The notes beneath the pieces are model-generated. The model did no database searches and was not told the origin of the DNA. It was given only the letters and a program-made list of their open reading frames with translations. Shown piece after piece: positions 1 through 8,984 of a stretch of 62,241 nt of DNA (the stretch's first letter is position 1; every line of letters begins with the position of its first letter). The position numbers and the translations under genes were made by a program. The DNA is from Pseudomonadota bacterium (GTDB lineage: Bacteria > Desulfobacterota > Binatia > Binatales > Binataceae). Where the stretch lies: positions 1-62,241 of the forward strand of contig JAJPIG010000008.1 of assembly GCA_021324855.1 (NCBI GenBank), given 5' to 3'.

Positions 1-1
1 C

Positions 2-1114
2 GATCTCGATCTGAGCGGACGCCTCAGTTCGAGCGAGAAGAACGCGGGCGGCGTGCGCGCGACCTGGTGGCAGCCGGTCAACATCCGGCTCTGCCGCGAC
101 TCGATTCGGTATTACGAAACCATCGCGGCGGAGATCGGCTTCCGGCAGCGCGGTTATCTCTGGCTCTACGATGAACAGACGTGGCCGAAGGCGCTCGAGC
201 ATATCGCGCTGCAACGCGACCTCGGCCATCCGATCGAAACCCTCACCGCCCGGGAGGTTAACCGGCGCGTGCCGGAGATCGATCGCCTCGAGGGCATCGC
301 CGGCGCGACTTTCTCCCCGCGCGACGGTCTGATCAATTCGAATCTGCTGAAGGAGCACTATCGGACGCGATCGCGCGAGCTCGGCGCCGAGTATCTCGAT
401 CGCACCTTCGTGATCGCGATCGATGCAGGTGCCGACGCGGTCAGCCTGCAATGCTGGCGGGCCGATGATGCGATACCCGACGAAATGCTAATCCGCCTTC
501 TGACTCAGGACGCGCCGGGCGAGGCCGAAACCGGACATCTGTTCGAGTTGCGCGCCAACGCGATCGCGATCACCGGCGGTGCATGGTCCGGGCAGGCGCT
601 GCGGCTCGCCGGCCTCGAGAACCTGAGCGAACCGATTCGCCGCCAGATTTGTCTCGTCGACAGCCGCACGATCGATCTCGCCCGCTACGGCATGATCGTC
701 GATACGTCGGGGCTCTATTTTCACAGCGAAGGCCAGCACATCCTGGCCGGTTACTCGCCGCCCGAAGAGCCGCCCGGCTACCATTTCAACTACGACGGCG
801 AAGCGTTCTTCATGAACGAGATCTGGCCGCGTCTCTATGCGCGGATGAGCGGATGCGAGCGATTGCGGCACGTCACCGGCTGGGCGGGACTCTACGAGGT
901 CAGCCCCGATCGCAGCGCGATTCTCGGCGCGGCCGCGCCGCGCATCTTCGAGGCGCATTCCTTCAGCGGGCGCGGCGTGATGCAATCCTACGGCGCGGGA
1001 CAAGCGCTGGCGGAACTGATCGCGCTGGGCCGCTTCGATCGCTTCGATGCCGCGGCGCTCAATCGCCGGCGCTTCGCCGAGCATCGGCTGGTGTGGGAAG
1101 AATTGCACATCTGA
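2..1114 (+). CDS. FAD-dependent oxidoreductase (DAO family), 5' end outside window
   Basis: The reading frame is open from base 2, so the gene begins before the window and its N-terminal Rossmann FAD motif is missing. The first visible residues (SEKNAGGVRATWW) resemble the stretch that follows the dinucleotide fold in glycine/sarcosine-oxidase-like DAO proteins. The C-terminal part has the usual family features: GWAGLYEVSPDRSAILG and HSFSGRGVMQSYGAGQAL, where the last FAD-contacting loop lies. A GTG at 53 could initiate translation but would leave no nucleotide-binding domain, so it is not the natural start. The substrate, probably an amine or amino acid, cannot be told. The gene precedes a MoxR ATPase on the same strand with a 64-bp gap. 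Confidence 0.8.
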   Translation, partial: DLDLSGRLSSSEKNAGGVRATWWQPVNIRLCRDSIRYYETIAAEIGFRQRGYLWLYDEQTWPKALEHIALQRDLGHPIETLTAREVNRRVPEIDRLEGIAGATFSPRDGLINSNLLKEHYRTRSRELGAEYLDRTFVIAIDAGADAVSLQCWRADDAIPDEMLIRLLTQDAPGEAETGHLFELRANAIAITGGAWSGQALRLAGLENLSEPIRRQICLVDSRTIDLARYGMIVDTSGLYFHSEGQHILAGYSPPEEPPGYHFNYDGEAFFMNEIWPRLYARMSGCERLRHVTGWAGLYEVSPDRSAILGAAAPRIFEAHSFSGRGVMQSYGAGQALAELIALGRFDRFDAAALNRRRFAEHRLVWEELHI

Positions 1115-1178
1115 CGGGGCGCGCCGCGCCCGCCGATTCTGTTATTCTATGAAACGATCCTCAGGCAGGGGAGGGTGG

Positions 1179-2138
1179 ATGTTCTCATCGATTGAAGACG
1201 TGATCGAGCGCTTCGCGACGCAAAAGTACATCGCCGGACGACGCATCGCGACCGTGGTGTTTCTCGCGAGCCGTCTCCAGAAGCCGATCCTCGTTGAAGG
1301 TCCCGCGGGCGTCGGCAAGACTGATCTCGCCAAGGTGCTGGCCGCCGCGCTCGGCCACGAGTTGATCCGCCTGCAGTGCTACGAGGGACTCGACGAAGCC
1401 AAAGCGCTCTACGAATGGGAGTACGCAAAGCAACTGCTCTACACGCAGATTCTGAAAGACAAGATCAGCGAGGTGCTGTCGAACAGCCGCGGGCTTTCCG
1501 AAGCCGTCGATCGGATTGCGCGCGAGGACGAGGTCTTTTTCTCCGAGCGATTCATCCTGCCGCGGCCGCTGCTGCGTGCGATCACCAGCGATCGCCCGGT
1601 GGTGCTGCTGGTCGACGAAATCGACAAGGCCGATGCTGAGTTCGAGGCCTTCCTGCTCGAGCTGCTTTCCGATTTCCAGGTCACGGTCCCGGAAATCGGC
1701 ACGCTCAAGGCGCGCAATGTTCCGTTGGTAGTCCTGACCTCGAACAACGCGCGCGAGATGTCCGATGCGCTCAAGCGCCGCTGCCTCCATCTTTACATCG
1801 ATTTTCCCGATCGCGCGCAGGAACTCGCGATCCTGAAGCTCAAGGCGCCTGAGGCGGGCGAGAAGCTGGCCGAGGAAGTGGTCACGATGGCGCAGTCGCT
1901 GCGCAAGCTCGATCTCAAGAAGACGCCCGGCATCAGCGAGACCATCGATTGGGTCAAGGCGCTGACGCTGCTCAACGTCGATACGCTCGACAATGCGCTC
2001 GTGACCGAGACCCTCGACACCATCGTCAAGTACGAGGGTGACGTGCGCAAGGCGCAGGAGGAGCTCAAGAATTACGTGCGGCGCGCACGCGCACGGCGTC
2101 CGTCCGATACCGCGAGCGACAAGGACCTGCTCAACTGA
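1179..2138 (+). CDS. MoxR-family AAA+ ATPase (CoxD-like)
   Basis: AAA+ ATPase of 319 residues. It has Walker A GPAGVGKT at residues 41-48, Walker B LLVDEID around 143-149, and a sensor-1 region (VVLTSNNARE) followed by an arginine-rich lid. MoxR proteins act as chaperone-like ATPases with VWA-domain partners during metalloenzyme or complex maturation; CoxD of aerobic CO dehydrogenase clusters is the closest named type. The ATG at 1179 is preferred over an in-frame ATG at 1149 because a purine-rich GGGGAGGG lies just upstream of it. The VWA partner gene follows after 13 bp, the usual arrangement. No CO dehydrogenase subunit genes are visible in the window, so the client is unknown. Confidence 0.88.
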   Translation: MFSSIEDVIERFATQKYIAGRRIATVVFLASRLQKPILVEGPAGVGKTDLAKVLAAALGHELIRLQCYEGLDEAKALYEWEYAKQLLYTQILKDKISEVLSNSRGLSEAVDRIAREDEVFFSERFILPRPLLRAITSDRPVVLLVDEIDKADAEFEAFLLELLSDFQVTVPEIGTLKARNVPLVVLTSNNAREMSDALKRRCLHLYIDFPDRAQELAILKLKAPEAGEKLAEEVVTMAQSLRKLDLKKTPGISETIDWVKALTLLNVDTLDNALVTETLDTIVKYEGDVRKAQEELKNYVRRARARRPSDTASDKDLLN

Positions 2139-2151
2139 GCGCGCCGGCGCG

Positions 2152-3561
2152 ATGGATCAAAAGCTGATCGAATTCTCGAACCTGATGCGCGGCAACGGCG
2201 TACGGGTCTCGACCGCCGAATTGCTCGACGCGGTGTCGGCCGCTGGCGTGACCGGGCTCGCCGATCGCGAAAGCTTTCGCGCCGCGCTGCGCGCCACGAT
2301 GGTCAAGCGGCCGGGCGATCTGCCGGTCTTCGAGCAGCTCTTCGACATTTACTTCTCCGGACTCGGCGAGATCATCAAGCAGGCCGATGAAGCTTTGCGC
2401 GGCGCGATGGCGATGTCCGAGCGCGAATTCCAGGAGTTCCTCGAACGGATGCGCAAGCTTCTCGAGGAGCACGGCGGCGAGCTGTCGGAACTCGCGCGCC
2501 GCCTGCTGGAGGACAACACCGGCGCGCTCGAGCGGATGATCGCCGAGGCCGCGCGCGAGCTTCGTTCGGCGCAGAACGGGCAGAGTATCGAGGAGCATCA
2601 TTTTGCGCGCGCCCTGGCGCGGGCGCTCGGGCTCGATCGGATCGCGGGCGAATTGCGCGAGCTGCGCGATCGGATCGAACGCGAGCTGCCCGGCGCCGCC
2701 GATGCGCGCTTCGACGAATACCTCGAACGCCGGAGGCAGGCGCTTGACGACATCATCCGGCGTTATGTCCGGATGGAGCGCGCCAAGCGCGACGTGCGCG
2801 CGCGCGAGGCGTCGCAGATGAACGACATCGGCGACAAGAGCTTTTATTATCTGTCGGACGAAGAGCTCGAGCGGATGCGTCAGGCGGTGACGCGGCTCGC
2901 ACAGCGCCTGAAGAATGTGATCGCGATCCGGCGCAAGCGCACCCAGCGCGGCCGCTTCGACATCAAGCGCACGCTCAGGCATAACCTGCAGAACGGCGGC
3001 GTGCCCTTCAAGCTGTATTTCGATCGTCGGCGCCGCGACAAACCGCAGGTGGTCGTGCTGTGCGATGTCTCCGATTCGGTGCGCAACGCATCGCGCTTCA
3101 TGCTGCAGTTCGTCTATTCGCTGCAGGACCTCTATTCGCGCGTGCGCAGCTACGTGTTCGTCGCCGAGATCGGCGAGGTCACGCCCGAGTTTCGCGATCG
3201 CGATCTCAACCAGGCTCTCGACGCGGCGCTCAGCGGTGATATTATAAACGTGTACTCCCATTCGAATTTCGGTAACGCCTTCCGCGCCTTTGTGCGTGAC
3301 CATATCGGCGCGGTCAACCGGCGCACCACCGTGATCGTTTTGGGCGACGCGCGCAACAACTACAACCTGCCTCATGACTGGTGCCTGCGCGAGATTCGCC
3401 AGCGCGCCCAGCGGCTCATCTGGCTCAATCCCGAGAGCCGCAGCACATGGGGATTCGGCGATAGCGAGATGGAGCGCTACGCTTTGCATTGCGACCTGGT
3501 TGAGGAATGCCGCAACTTAAACCAGCTCTATCGGGTGATCGATCGGCTCGCGCCGCGTTGA
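2152..3561 (+). CDS. VWA domain-containing protein, CoxE-like
   Basis: A 469-residue protein. The N-terminal half is charged and helical. The C-terminal half is a von Willebrand factor A-type domain with a MIDAS-like D-x-S-D-S (VVLCDVSDSVRN) and a later VIVLGDARNN strand. This is the architecture of CoxE-like partners of MoxR ATPases. The start ATG lies 13 bp after the stop of the MoxR gene, which suggests translation from the same mRNA. The pair probably acts as one remodelling machine in the cytoplasm; the target is not indicated by the neighbours. The family call is secure, the function is inferred. Confidence 0.85.
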   Translation: MDQKLIEFSNLMRGNGVRVSTAELLDAVSAAGVTGLADRESFRAALRATMVKRPGDLPVFEQLFDIYFSGLGEIIKQADEALRGAMAMSEREFQEFLERMRKLLEEHGGELSELARRLLEDNTGALERMIAEAARELRSAQNGQSIEEHHFARALARALGLDRIAGELRELRDRIERELPGAADARFDEYLERRRQALDDIIRRYVRMERAKRDVRAREASQMNDIGDKSFYYLSDEELERMRQAVTRLAQRLKNVIAIRRKRTQRGRFDIKRTLRHNLQNGGVPFKLYFDRRRRDKPQVVVLCDVSDSVRNASRFMLQFVYSLQDLYSRVRSYVFVAEIGEVTPEFRDRDLNQALDAALSGDIINVYSHSNFGNAFRAFVRDHIGAVNRRTTVIVLGDARNNYNLPHDWCLREIRQRAQRLIWLNPESRSTWGFGDSEMERYALHCDLVEECRNLNQLYRVIDRLAPR

Positions 3562-3692
3562 AACCATGGCTCCAGGCTGTCATCGCGCATCTTCGGTTGA
3601 CGCTAAGCCGCCTTTGGTCCAAGATATTAAGGCGAGGACCAACGATCGCAGCCTCGGGCCGATCGCAAAAGGAAAAACCTCTCGGGTTGTCT

Positions 3693-4226
3693 ATGGCGGG
3701 GCATAGAGAAGACTTCATCCTCATGATGGTGAGCGGACTCACGCTCGATCCGACCACCAAGATGCCGATCGTGGTGCTGAAGGACCCGGACAACAAGCTC
3801 AACCTGCCAATCTGGATCGGTCCGCTCGAAGCCGCTTCGATGGCGACCGAGCTCGAAGGCATCAAGCCCCAGCGCCCGATGACTCACGATCTGCTGCGCA
3901 ACGTGCTCGGCGAGCTGAGCGCCACGGTCGAGGCGGTCGAAATCACCGAGCTCCGCGACAATACCTACTTCGCGCAAATCCAGATGCGCACGCGCGACGG
4001 CCGCAACCTTCAAATTGATTCCCGGCCGAGCGATGCAATCTCACTCGCGCTGCGCACCAAATCGCCGATCTATGTCGCCAAGCAGGTGCTCGAAGTTTCG
4101 AGCGAGCTGCACGAGGCCGCCGCCGATGCCGGCGCGACCGATCAAAACCTGGCCGGCGTCTCGCGCGACAAGTGGTCCGAGATTCTCGAGCGCATGTCGC
4201 CTGAGGACTTCAAGTACAAGATGTGA
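3693..4226 (+). CDS. Bifunctional nuclease (BFN/DUF151) domain protein
   Basis: A small protein of about 177 residues matching the BFN/DUF151 family: SGLTLDP near the N-terminus, then VVLKD, LPIWIGPLEA, RPMTHDLL and RPSDAISLALR. The last motif is diagnostic. Members have been reported with nuclease activity in plants and are widespread in bacteria, where the role is mostly unknown. The start is uncertain. ATG 3693 gives MAGHREDFILMM; ATGs at 3723 and 3726 start closer to the conserved region and have GAGAAG upstream. It follows the VWA gene by about 130 bp and precedes a TPR membrane protein on the same strand. Confidence 0.85.
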   Translation: MAGHREDFILMMVSGLTLDPTTKMPIVVLKDPDNKLNLPIWIGPLEAASMATELEGIKPQRPMTHDLLRNVLGELSATVEAVEITELRDNTYFAQIQMRTRDGRNLQIDSRPSDAISLALRTKSPIYVAKQVLEVSSELHEAAADAGATDQNLAGVSRDKWSEILERMSPEDFKYKM

Positions 4227-4281
4227 GTAACGCGAGCCGGGCAGGGCGCTTTTCGGGCGCCGCAACCGCGCTCTCCTGCCG

Positions 4282-5031
4282 ATGGCTTCGACACATCGCA
4301 AGCTGCGCCGCAAGGATCTGAAGCAGCCCGACGAGCTGACGACGCTGGTCGAGGCTGCGCAGGACTATCTCGCCACCCATCTCGGCGAGATCCTCTCGAT
4401 CGCCGCCGTGATCGCTGCCGCGATCATCGTGGTCTTCGCGATTCGCTTCTATCAGCAGCGTCGCGCCGCCACCGCCGCCAACGATTTCTACCAGGCCTTC
4501 ACGGCCCTCGACGCCAAGGATTACACGCGCGCCGAGGCCCGCTTCCGGAAGCTCGCCAACGAAGCGCCCGGGCTCCAGGTCGGCCGCCTCGCCTACTTCT
4601 ATCTCGGCACCTGCTACCTCCAACAGAACCGACTCGAGCCGGCCCGCGATGCCTTCAAGGCCTATATCGCCGGCGAGCACGATGAGATGTTCGCGAGCCT
4701 CGCGATGGTCAACCTCGGCGTCATCTACGAACGGATGGGCAAGCTTGCCGATGCCGAAGCGGCCTATCGCAAGGCCGCGGCCACGCCCGGCCCCGAGCAG
4801 ACCCGCGCGCAACTCTCCGTCGCCCGCATCCTCGATCGCGAGGGCAAGCGCGAGGCGGCGATCGACGAGTACCGCCGCTTCCTGAACGAGCATCCGTTTT
4901 CCAGCGAACGCCAGCAGGCGATGGAGGCGCTGGCGCAGCTCGGCGCATCGCAGGTGGCGCAGCCGCCGGCGTCGGCCAGCACTCCGGCCGGCCGCGCGCC
5001 ATCCAAAGCGGGCGCGCCGGCAGGCCACTGA
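4282..5031 (+). CDS. Single-pass membrane TPR protein (YfgM-like layout)
   Basis: A 249-residue protein with a charged cytoplasmic N-terminus, one strong membrane segment at about residues 36-56, and then tetratricopeptide repeats to about residue 220 (for example LAYFYLGTCYLQQNRLEPA and LAMVNLGVIYERMGKLADA). It ends in a Pro/Ala/Ser-rich tail. This resembles YfgM-type proteins, which are anchored in the inner membrane with a periplasmic TPR domain and assist envelope proteins. The gene converges with the dsbA-like gene, leaving 13 bp between the stops. The exact role is not evident. Confidence 0.75.
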   Translation: MASTHRKLRRKDLKQPDELTTLVEAAQDYLATHLGEILSIAAVIAAAIIVVFAIRFYQQRRAATAANDFYQAFTALDAKDYTRAEARFRKLANEAPGLQVGRLAYFYLGTCYLQQNRLEPARDAFKAYIAGEHDEMFASLAMVNLGVIYERMGKLADAEAAYRKAAATPGPEQTRAQLSVARILDREGKREAAIDEYRRFLNEHPFSSERQQAMEALAQLGASQVAQPPASASTPAGRAPSKAGAPAGH

Positions 5032-5044
5032 TTATCGTCCGCGA

Positions 5045-5944
5045 TTAGCCGCCCGCTGCGGCGGTGTGGCCGTCCTTCAGCTCCGACTTGATCACGAACT
5101 CGAACGACTTCTCTTCCGGCAGGCCGACCACCGGGATACCGTTGATGAGGAAGGTCGGCGTCGATTGCACGTGCGCGAGCGCGCCGTCGCGGATGTCCTG
5201 GCTGATCACCTCTTCGGCCGACTTGCCCATCATGCACTGGTCGAGCGCCTGCGTGTCGAGCTTGGCCGCCTTGGCGTAGTTCTCGACCCGCGAGCGCAGG
5301 TTGTTGGGATCGATCTGCGCCTGGCTCGAATAGAGGATTTGCGCGAATTCCCAGAAATCCGCCGGGTTCTGACGCCGGATGCATTCGGCGGCGATCGCGG
5401 CCGGGCGCGCCCACGGATGCATCGAGAGCGGGAAATTCTTGAAGATCAACTTCACCTTGCCCTTGTAGCGGTTGTTGACGATGGTCTCGATCTGGTCGAA
5501 GGCGCGCGCGCAGAACGGGCATTCGAAGTCGGCAAACTCGACGATCGTGACCGGCGCATTATCGGGACCCTGCGTCGCGCGATCGGTCAGGCGCAGCTTG
5601 TCGGTGTCGATGCGTCCCCAGGGATCTGTCCTGAGGTCGATATACTGGCCGATGATGATCTTGTCCTGGGCGGCATCGGTATAGATGTAGGTCTTGACCG
5701 AACCGTTGGGGGTCGTGACGGTCAGCGTCCGCGTCCAAAGCCCGGGAAAAGGGGAGGGCGTCGGCGCGCCGAGCGCGATATCCTTGATGCTCGCGATGTG
5801 AAAACGCTTCTGCAGGAAATCTTTGACGCGTGAATCGTGCGAGAGGTCGGGACCGGCGGCGGCCAGGGCCGCACCGGCCGCGGCGATACTCAGGCACAGG
5901 ATCATAATCGACAGGAACGCTCTCGATGGTCGCATAGTGGGCAT
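5045..5944 (-). CDS. Periplasmic DsbA-family thioredoxin-like protein
   Basis: A 299-residue exported protein. An N-terminal signal peptide (about residues 8-30, ending AALAAAG) precedes a roughly 90-residue N-terminal region and a DsbA/Thioredoxin_4 domain with redox motif C-P-F-C at 142-145 within FADFECPFCARAF. The cis-proline loop STPTFLINGIPVVG is present. The N-terminal domain before the redox domain recalls DsbC/DsbG-like or bacterial Thioredoxin_4 proteins. It probably oxidises or isomerises disulfides in the periplasm. An in-frame ATG nine bases into the gene (5935) is an alternative start. No DsbB/DsbD partner is adjacent. Confidence 0.85.
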   Translation of the reverse strand: MPTMRPSRAFLSIMILCLSIAAAGAALAAAGPDLSHDSRVKDFLQKRFHIASIKDIALGAPTPSPFPGLWTRTLTVTTPNGSVKTYIYTDAAQDKIIIGQYIDLRTDPWGRIDTDKLRLTDRATQGPDNAPVTIVEFADFECPFCARAFDQIETIVNNRYKGKVKLIFKNFPLSMHPWARPAAIAAECIRRQNPADFWEFAQILYSSQAQIDPNNLRSRVENYAKAAKLDTQALDQCMMGKSAEEVISQDIRDGALAHVQSTPTFLINGIPVVGLPEEKSFEFVIKSELKDGHTAAAGG

Positions 5945-6223
5945 ATCCTAGCTGGAGCAGACGGCTTCGGCGACTGAAAATTCGATGGTTCCGGGAAAAA
6001 ATTGCGCGTCCCCGGGCGGGGCAGCTCATCCCCCGCCGCGCCGCGCGCCCAAGGGACGGACTCGGGACCGCTTTCGCGATCCACTCTGTCCCTGCCTCAG
6101 CGTTCAGTTGCGGCTCAGGACGACAAACAGAGGCGACGAGGGATCAACGCGAAGCACATGTAAATCAGCAAATTCGATTTCAAATGGACGTTCGCTGTCG
6201 CAAGGAATCGAGATAGCGCCATT

Positions 6224-7798
6224 TCACGGTGTCCAGAATGAGCACATGTGGTCGCTCGCAAAACCGGTCTCGGTTTGGGGGGTTGGAGGCAACATGGATT
6301 GGATCTGCTGGTTCGAGCTATCGAATAAGGGCCATTCTGGGGCATCGGCCGAATTCGGGTCACCGCTTGCGGCGAATTGCGTCCAGTAGTTGATCATTAT
6401 GTCGGATAGCTGGTGCTGGTCCGGGTCGAGTTGATCGGTCCTCAGCAGATATAGAATTTCGGCCGTGTGGTATGCCCCCAATGGAAAGCTTACAGGGCGG
6501 TCGAAGAACGAAGGCGCATTCTCGTCGTTGAACTCGTATACGTACGTGGACACCCATCGTGCCAGCGACTCATGGGCGGAGAGCGCCGGACAGGCGAAAA
6601 CCCGGTCGGTACCCGCCGCACCGAGCGCGATGGATGCGTCGTTAGCGTAGTTGCTCAAGGGATACAGGTTGATGACAAGATTCACGAAGGGATGAGCCTC
6701 GGGCAAATCCAAAAGACCAGCGATCGCCGCTGGATACCCTGCTTCGGTCAGCGGACCTGAGCCAAAGTCAAATTGGATCGCCACCACGAACCGGTAATCA
6801 TCGTGACTGGTACCCGCAATAACCGGCACTTGGTTGAACTGGCCGCTGGCGAATGCTGCGCCCGGCGTTTGTCTCAGCACAATGCCATCTATGACTGGAA
6901 AAAAATCGCCCGTCTGCTGAGCTAGCACGATCTGCGCAGCCGGAATTTCCCGCAGGCATCTGGCGGTAATGCATCCGAACTTGGCCGCGAAGCTCTCGCC
7001 TTCCCCTTCTGCTGTCGCGATCGGAACAATCGACTGCTGATAACGCGTGAAACCACCTTCATACGACCCGCTCACCGCAATGGCACGCTGGAATAGTCCG
7101 GCAGCAGTGGGAGATGCGAGTTGAGAATAGACGCTGAGCGCGCCCGCGGACGTGCCAAATATCGTTATCCGTCGAGGATCGCCGCCGAATGCGGCGATGT
7201 TTCTGCGTAGCCATTTGAGCGCGAACTGCTGATCCATAAGTCCGTAGTTGCCATTGAGATGACCTTCATCATCGAGCGCCGGGTGAGAAAAAAACCCAAG
7301 AGTACCAAGGCGATAATTCATCGACGCGACGATGACATTCCCGTTTTGCAGTAACGCCGGCGTGACGTTGTCGAAATTTCCGTTCAAAACCCTCAATCCG
7401 CCACCGTGAATATAGACTATGACAGGGAGGTGCTGGGGCGGCTTTTGGCGTTTCTGTTGATGCGGCCGGAAAATATTGAGAAATAGACAGTCCTCGCTTC
7501 CGCCAACCTTCCCAGCTGAGGAGCCCGGCTGCGTGCACTCATTGCCGAACGCGACCGCAGAGAGAGGTTTAGTCCAGCGGCGATGGGCCCGCGGAGGCTT
7601 CCACCGGAGTTTTCCGACGGGCGGAGCGGCATAAGGAATGCCAAGAAATTCATCGATCAACTGGGTTTCGATCCCGCGCACCGGACCGTTGTCGGTCATG
7701 ACGACATGCGTGAGTGCAGCATCGCTTGCCTTCGCGCCGAAGCTGAGCAAAACGACTACGATCAAAATTGCGCCCAGATAAGCCAATTTCACCGACAT
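6224..7798 (-). CDS. Secreted type-B carboxylesterase
   Basis: A 524-residue alpha/beta hydrolase with a signal peptide (residues 1-27). It has the family marks FLGIPYAAPPVGKLRW, SEDCLFLNIF (the EDCL signature) and YIHGGG (oxyanion hole). The nucleophile elbow is GTSAG with Ser217, where most family members have GESAG. The catalytic His is His444 in GAYHTAEILYLL, and an acidic residue sits in GTSHDDYRF (333-334). Length and motif order are complete, so it is probably active as an ester hydrolase of unknown substrate. A near-perfect ribosome-binding site (GGAGGTGAG, 7801-7809) precedes the ATG. A transposon sits about 200 bp upstream and may have altered its promoter. Confidence 0.9.
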   Translation of the reverse strand: MSVKLAYLGAILIVVVLLSFGAKASDAALTHVVMTDNGPVRGIETQLIDEFLGIPYAAPPVGKLRWKPPRAHRRWTKPLSAVAFGNECTQPGSSAGKVGGSEDCLFLNIFRPHQQKRQKPPQHLPVIVYIHGGGLRVLNGNFDNVTPALLQNGNVIVASMNYRLGTLGFFSHPALDDEGHLNGNYGLMDQQFALKWLRRNIAAFGGDPRRITIFGTSAGALSVYSQLASPTAAGLFQRAIAVSGSYEGGFTRYQQSIVPIATAEGEGESFAAKFGCITARCLREIPAAQIVLAQQTGDFFPVIDGIVLRQTPGAAFASGQFNQVPVIAGTSHDDYRFVVAIQFDFGSGPLTEAGYPAAIAGLLDLPEAHPFVNLVINLYPLSNYANDASIALGAAGTDRVFACPALSAHESLARWVSTYVYEFNDENAPSFFDRPVSFPLGAYHTAEILYLLRTDQLDPDQHQLSDIMINYWTQFAASGDPNSADAPEWPLFDSSNQQIQSMLPPTPQTETGFASDHMCSFWTP

Positions 7799-7988
7799 TG
7801 CTCACCTCCGTGAACACGCGACCAGAGTTCTCAGCGTCAGGTTCACTGACTGATGGCGCACTTTTTAGCGCGCGCCGTTTCATGCAGTCAAAGAGATGGA
7901 TGCAGACAGCAGCTCTCGCACCATTCACAATTGATCCAGGCCGCCGCAATTTTCGTTGACTTTCCAGACAGACTAAATCCCGCAATCT

Positions 7989-7996
7989 CATCTAGT
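7989..7996. repeat. Target-site duplication, left copy (CATCTAGT)
   Basis: The 8 bp CATCTAGT directly before the left inverted repeat are repeated exactly at 10195-10202. Eight base pairs is the usual duplication length for IS1595-family insertion. Confidence 0.85.
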
Positions 7997-8020
7997 GGGG
8001 ACTAGGTGAATGTTGACACC
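7997..8020 (+). repeat. Left terminal inverted repeat
   Basis: Begins GGGGACTAGGTG and ends TTGACACC. It matches the reverse complement of 10171-10194 at 20 of 24 positions; the differences are at positions 6, 13, 14 and 16. It lies about 85 bp before the start of the passenger gene. Confidence 0.85.
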
Positions 8021-8105
8021 CACTGAAAAAGATGGCATATTTAGGTTGGTTTTGCCGGTTCGACCTTTCTGGTTTCGCGACCCCTTGAGGCAAAAGAGAG
8101 GGGAT

Positions 8106-8984
8106 ATGGAACAAGTCGATCAATATGCGTACTACCAACTCGGCGTGGCATTAACGCATTTGTCTTTAGCCCTACCAACCCGTGAGGCATCAAAATTCGG
8201 CGCGATGATTTTCCCATTATGGCGGGCGCAACAGGCCTTGAACGATTTTGTAGGTGCACGATTCTTCGTTCATTCAAAATCGGTCGCCAACGAACTGCTT
8301 CAACGCATTGGCAACTTGGAATCGGAAGCGCATTCTGGGGACGATAAAAATCCTTACGACTTTGAAAAAAACGTGCAGCCGTGGCAAGTGTCTGGGATCA
8401 AAAAACTGATCGGCGAACTTGAAACCGTTCTGGCGCGCGAATGTCCTACTGTGCCGATTTTCTTTATCCCGCCAAAGGGAATTTACAAAACCGACGATCT
8501 CATCAATCAAGCAGAGAACATGTTCTCGGAAGAGATTCGGAAAGCTATACCACCGCAGGCAATCACGGATGTTCATGAAGCTGGACGATGCGTGGCGTTC
8601 GAACTGCCAACAGCCGCAGGCTTTCACGTACTGCGGGCAACGGAGGCGCTCACTCGCGAATACTATAAATTCGTAACGACTAAGGATTCGGGAAAAACAG
8701 ACTGGGGGACGTGCATTGAGGAATTAAGAGAACAAGAAAGCGCCGACAAGGGGCTTCTGGATTTGCTCGACCAAATCAGAGAAGAGCGCAATACGGTCAT
8801 GCATCCCCGACGGAACCTGACGATGGACGAAGCGATCGCCGTCGTGAATCTCGCGCAAGCGGCTATTTCTCGAACCGCAATTGACATGATGAAAAAGGCG
8901 CCGCTGCAAATACTTGCTCGCGAACAGTCGGCTGTTCCCACAAATCCCGACGGGCAACTCCAGAGAGGGAAATCTAGCACTTAG
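8106..8984 (+). CDS. Transposon passenger: hypothetical protein with HEPN-like motif
   Basis: A protein of 292 residues that I cannot assign to a named family. The ATG at 8106 is chosen because AGAGAGGGG stands directly upstream; an earlier in-frame ATG at 8010 lies at the transposon end and is unlikely. The N-terminal half is helical. A conserved-looking centre (HEAGRCVAFELPTAAGFH, about 157-174) precedes a helical C-terminal domain containing RNTVMH (Arg228 to His233). That is the R-N-x3-H pattern of HEPN RNases and DUF4145-like HEPN domains, followed by helix DEAIAVVNLAQAAI. The gene is AT-richer than its chromosomal surroundings. It lies wholly within the transposon, so it is cargo. A nucleic-acid-cleaving or defence role is inference from the motif only. 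Confidence 0.7.
   Translation: MEQVDQYAYYQLGVALTHLSLALPTREASKFGAMIFPLWRAQQALNDFVGARFFVHSKSVANELLQRIGNLESEAHSGDDKNPYDFEKNVQPWQVSGIKKLIGELETVLARECPTVPIFFIPPKGIYKTDDLINQAENMFSEEIRKAIPPQAITDVHEAGRCVAFELPTAAGFHVLRATEALTREYYKFVTTKDSGKTDWGTCIEELREQESADKGLLDLLDQIREERNTVMHPRRNLTMDEAIAVVNLAQAAISRTAIDMMKKAPLQILAREQSAVPTNPDGQLQRGKSST

Noticed and set aside
2131-3489. Long open frame (452 codons) antisense to the VWA gene
   Set aside because: It mirrors the GC-rich codons of the real gene, has no family motifs, and lies wholly opposite a recognised protein.
3597-3630. TTGACG followed by GATATT or TATTAA as a promoter for the BFN gene
   Set aside because: Spacers of 20 bp or more are outside the usual range and no -10 hexamer with good spacing was seen.
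6016-6036. GC-rich hairpin GCGGGG/CCCCGC downstream of the esterase gene, on - followed by six Ts
   Set aside because: The T-run begins about 15 bases after the stem, too far for a normal intrinsic terminator.
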